Source: an uncultured Actinomycetes bacterium (GTDB lineage Bacteria > Actinomycetota > Actinomycetes > Nanopelagicales > Nanopelagicaceae). From it: a stretch of DNA of 6,634 nucleotides. Of the stretch, positions 5,267 to 6,634 are shown in pieces. Each line of letters starts with the position of its first letter. Position 1 is the first letter of the stretch. The notes beneath the pieces are model-generated. The model was not told the origin of the DNA. It made no database searches and saw only the letters and a program-made list of their open reading frames with translations. The position numbers were made by a program, and so were the translations under genes. The stretch spans positions 1-6,634 of the forward strand of contig CAIXTG010000090.1 in the NCBI GenBank assembly GCA_903922325.1, given 5' to 3'.

Positions 5267-6094
5267 GTGAGCACATACGCCTATCTCGGTCCGGCAGCGA
5301 CCTTTACCGAAGCGGCGTTAAAGAAAATTACTGGCTCTTCTGATCAACTTGTCCCATATGCCAATGTCACCGCGGCTTTAAACGCGGTTCGTAATAATGA
5401 AGCTGAATTCGCATTAGTACCAATTGAGAATTCAGTTGAAGGTGTTGTTGCTCGCACGTTAGATGAATTAGCAACGGGCGACCCACTTGTAATTGCCGGC
5501 GAAGTTACTTTGCCAGTCTCATTTGCCTTCATGGTTAAACCAGAAACTAAAGAGATTAAGCGAATTGCTACCCACCCACATGCCGAAGCGCAATGTCGTA
5601 CTTATATTGCTACTAATTATCCGCATGCCGAAGTAGTTGCTACCAATTCAACTGCTGCTGCGGCCGAAGCGCTAAATCGTGGTGAGTTCGATGCGGCAAT
5701 TGCATCGTCTGTTGCAGCAGATCGCTACGGCTTAGAAATCGTCGCTGAAAACATTGGCGATAACAACGGCGCAGTTACACGCTTCGTTCTGGTCTCTAAA
5801 CCTGGCGAGTTAACTAAACCCACCGGTCATGACCGAACTTCAATGGCAATTTTCATCGGTACCGACCACGCAGGTGCGTTATTAGAAATTTTGACTGAAT
5901 TCGCCACCCGTAACGTCAACTTAACTTTCATCCAAAGCCGCCCAACCGGCAAAGAGTTGGGTGATTACCACTTTATTGTTGATGCCGAAGGGCATATCAA
6001 CGACGCTAACGTTGGCCAAGCAGTAACTCGCCTACGCGAGATCTGCGAGGAAATAAGATTCCTAGGTTCATACCCGCGAGAGGAAAGTAAATGA
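5267..6094 (+). CDS. pheA: Prephenate dehydratase
   Basis: A monofunctional enzyme of 275 residues that converts prephenate to phenylpyruvate, the committed step to phenylalanine. The periplasmic-binding-like catalytic domain covers about residues 3-178. It has YLGPAATFTE (6-15), PIENSVEG (52-59), HPHAEAQC (103-110) and the essential NNGAVTRF motif (166-173) with Thr171-Arg172-Phe173. A C-terminal ACT domain (about 190-270) should bind phenylalanine for allosteric control. It carries GALL (203-206) in place of the usual GALV, and QSRP (223-226) in place of ESRP. There is no N-terminal chorismate mutase domain, as usual in actinobacteria. The start is a GTG 3 nt after the phosphodiesterase stop with no obvious ribosome binding site, so it is probably translationally coupled. 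The stop overlaps the serS start (ATGA). Confidence 0.95.
   Translation: MSTYAYLGPAATFTEAALKKITGSSDQLVPYANVTAALNAVRNNEAEFALVPIENSVEGVVARTLDELATGDPLVIAGEVTLPVSFAFMVKPETKEIKRIATHPHAEAQCRTYIATNYPHAEVVATNSTAAAAEALNRGEFDAAIASSVAADRYGLEIVAENIGDNNGAVTRFVLVSKPGELTKPTGHDRTSMAIFIGTDHAGALLEILTEFATRNVNLTFIQSRPTGKELGDYHFIVDAEGHINDANVGQAVTRLREICEEIRFLGSYPREESK
6079..6087 (+). promoter_or_regulatory. Ribosome binding site of serS
   Basis: AGAGGAAAG lies inside the last codons of pheA, with its GG core 7 nt before the serS ATG at 6091. It is the clearest Shine-Dalgarno sequence in the window, comparable only to the one at ppiA, and it fixes the serS start. Confidence 0.65.
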
Positions 6095-6634
6095 TTGATA
6101 TCAAATTACTACGCGAGAACCCTGACTTAATCCGCGCCTCTCAAACCGGTCGTGGCGAAGATGCTGGCATTGTTGATCAAGTATTAGCGCTTGATGAAAA
6201 GCGTCGCGCTGCAATTAATGAATTCGAAGCGCTAAGAGCCGAGCAGAACACGCTTTCCAAAGCAGTTGGTAGCGCTAAAGGCGATGAAAAAGCTGCTCTG
6301 CTGGAAAACGCTAAAGATTTAGCAAATAAAGTTAAGGCTGCCGATGGCAAGCGTGCTGAAATAGAAGCTGAAGCAAATAACGAAGCGCTTAAACTTTCAA
6401 ATGTTTTAGACCCGGCAGCGCCAATTGGTGGCGAAGCAGATTTTGTAATTATTGAACACGTTGGCGCCCCGCGCGAATTTTCAGAATTCGAACCGAAAGA
6501 TCATGTTGAACTTGGAAAACTACTTGGCGCAATTGATACCGAACGCGGTGCAAAAGTTTCAGGTTCTCGCTCTTATTATTTAACTGGCGTTGGTGCGTTG
6601 CTTGAATTCGCACTTGTTAACTATGCAATTAGTA
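6091..6634 (+). CDS. serS: Seryl-tRNA synthetase, N-terminal part (cut by window end)
   Basis: A class II aminoacyl-tRNA synthetase that charges tRNA-Ser and also tRNA-Sec where present. The frame is open to the last base, giving 181 codons of an expected ~420-430. It starts MIDIKLLRENP, then forms the long antiparallel coiled-coil arm that grips the tRNA-Ser variable arm (about residues 30-100, including LRAEQNTLSK, charged and helical). The conserved entry to the catalytic domain follows, with HVELGKLLGAID, ERGAKVSGSRSYYLTG and GALLEFALVNYA. Motifs 1-3 of the active site are mostly beyond the window. The ATG overlaps the pheA stop by 4 nt and has a good ribosome binding site. From recall, pheA and serS are neighbours in other actinobacteria too. 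Confidence 0.95.
   Translation, partial: MIDIKLLRENPDLIRASQTGRGEDAGIVDQVLALDEKRRAAINEFEALRAEQNTLSKAVGSAKGDEKAALLENAKDLANKVKAADGKRAEIEAEANNEALKLSNVLDPAAPIGGEADFVIIEHVGAPREFSEFEPKDHVELGKLLGAIDTERGAKVSGSRSYYLTGVGALLEFALVNYAIS

Overview
The window reads as a stretch of actinobacterial chromosome of moderate-to-low G+C, with many A/T-ending codons. The gene set is the conserved actinobacterial neighbourhood found close to oriC: cyclophilin ppiA, a rhomboid protease, crgA, a trpG/pabA glutamine amidotransferase, pknB and pstP. It is followed by glycerophosphodiester phosphodiesterase, pheA and serS. CrgA is essentially restricted to Actinobacteria, and a PASTA kinase next to a PP2C phosphatase supports this. 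The low G+C, very tight packing and reduced content suggest a streamlined lineage, for example the freshwater planktonic Nanopelagicales (acI). That lineage is an inference from style and recall, not shown by a search.

Layout. Positions 49-1103 (+): ppiA and a rhomboid protease, 5 nt apart. Positions 1104-1224: a convergent gap with nested inverted repeats and three DnaA-box-like sites. Positions 1225-1491 (-): crgA, whose real start is internal to a longer open frame. Positions 1562-2203 (+): trpG/pabA, divergent from crgA and convergent with pknB (12-bp gap). Positions 2216-4533 (-): a pstP-pknB operon with an ATGA overlap. Positions 4568-6634 (+): glycerophosphodiester phosphodiesterase, pheA and serS (cut by the window end), with a 3-nt gap and then a 4-nt overlap.

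How the genes work together. pstP and pknB form a kinase/phosphatase pair; in actinobacteria this pair controls cell-wall growth and division, and CrgA is a divisome membrane protein. The usual companions pknA, pbpA, rodA/ftsW, fhaA and fhaB are absent from this cluster. The phosphatase is reduced to its cytosolic catalytic domain, and the kinase has a short juxtamembrane linker and three PASTA repeats. trpG/pabA and pheA both serve chorismate-derived metabolism, and serS is translation.

Regulation visible in the sequence. crgA and pstP each have a -10 hexamer exactly 7 nt before the ATG and a TTGAT-type -35 with a 16-nt spacer. This is the geometry of leaderless actinobacterial transcripts. 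No wholly new system is evident. The most unusual stretch is the structured 1104-1184 segment with DnaA-like boxes.
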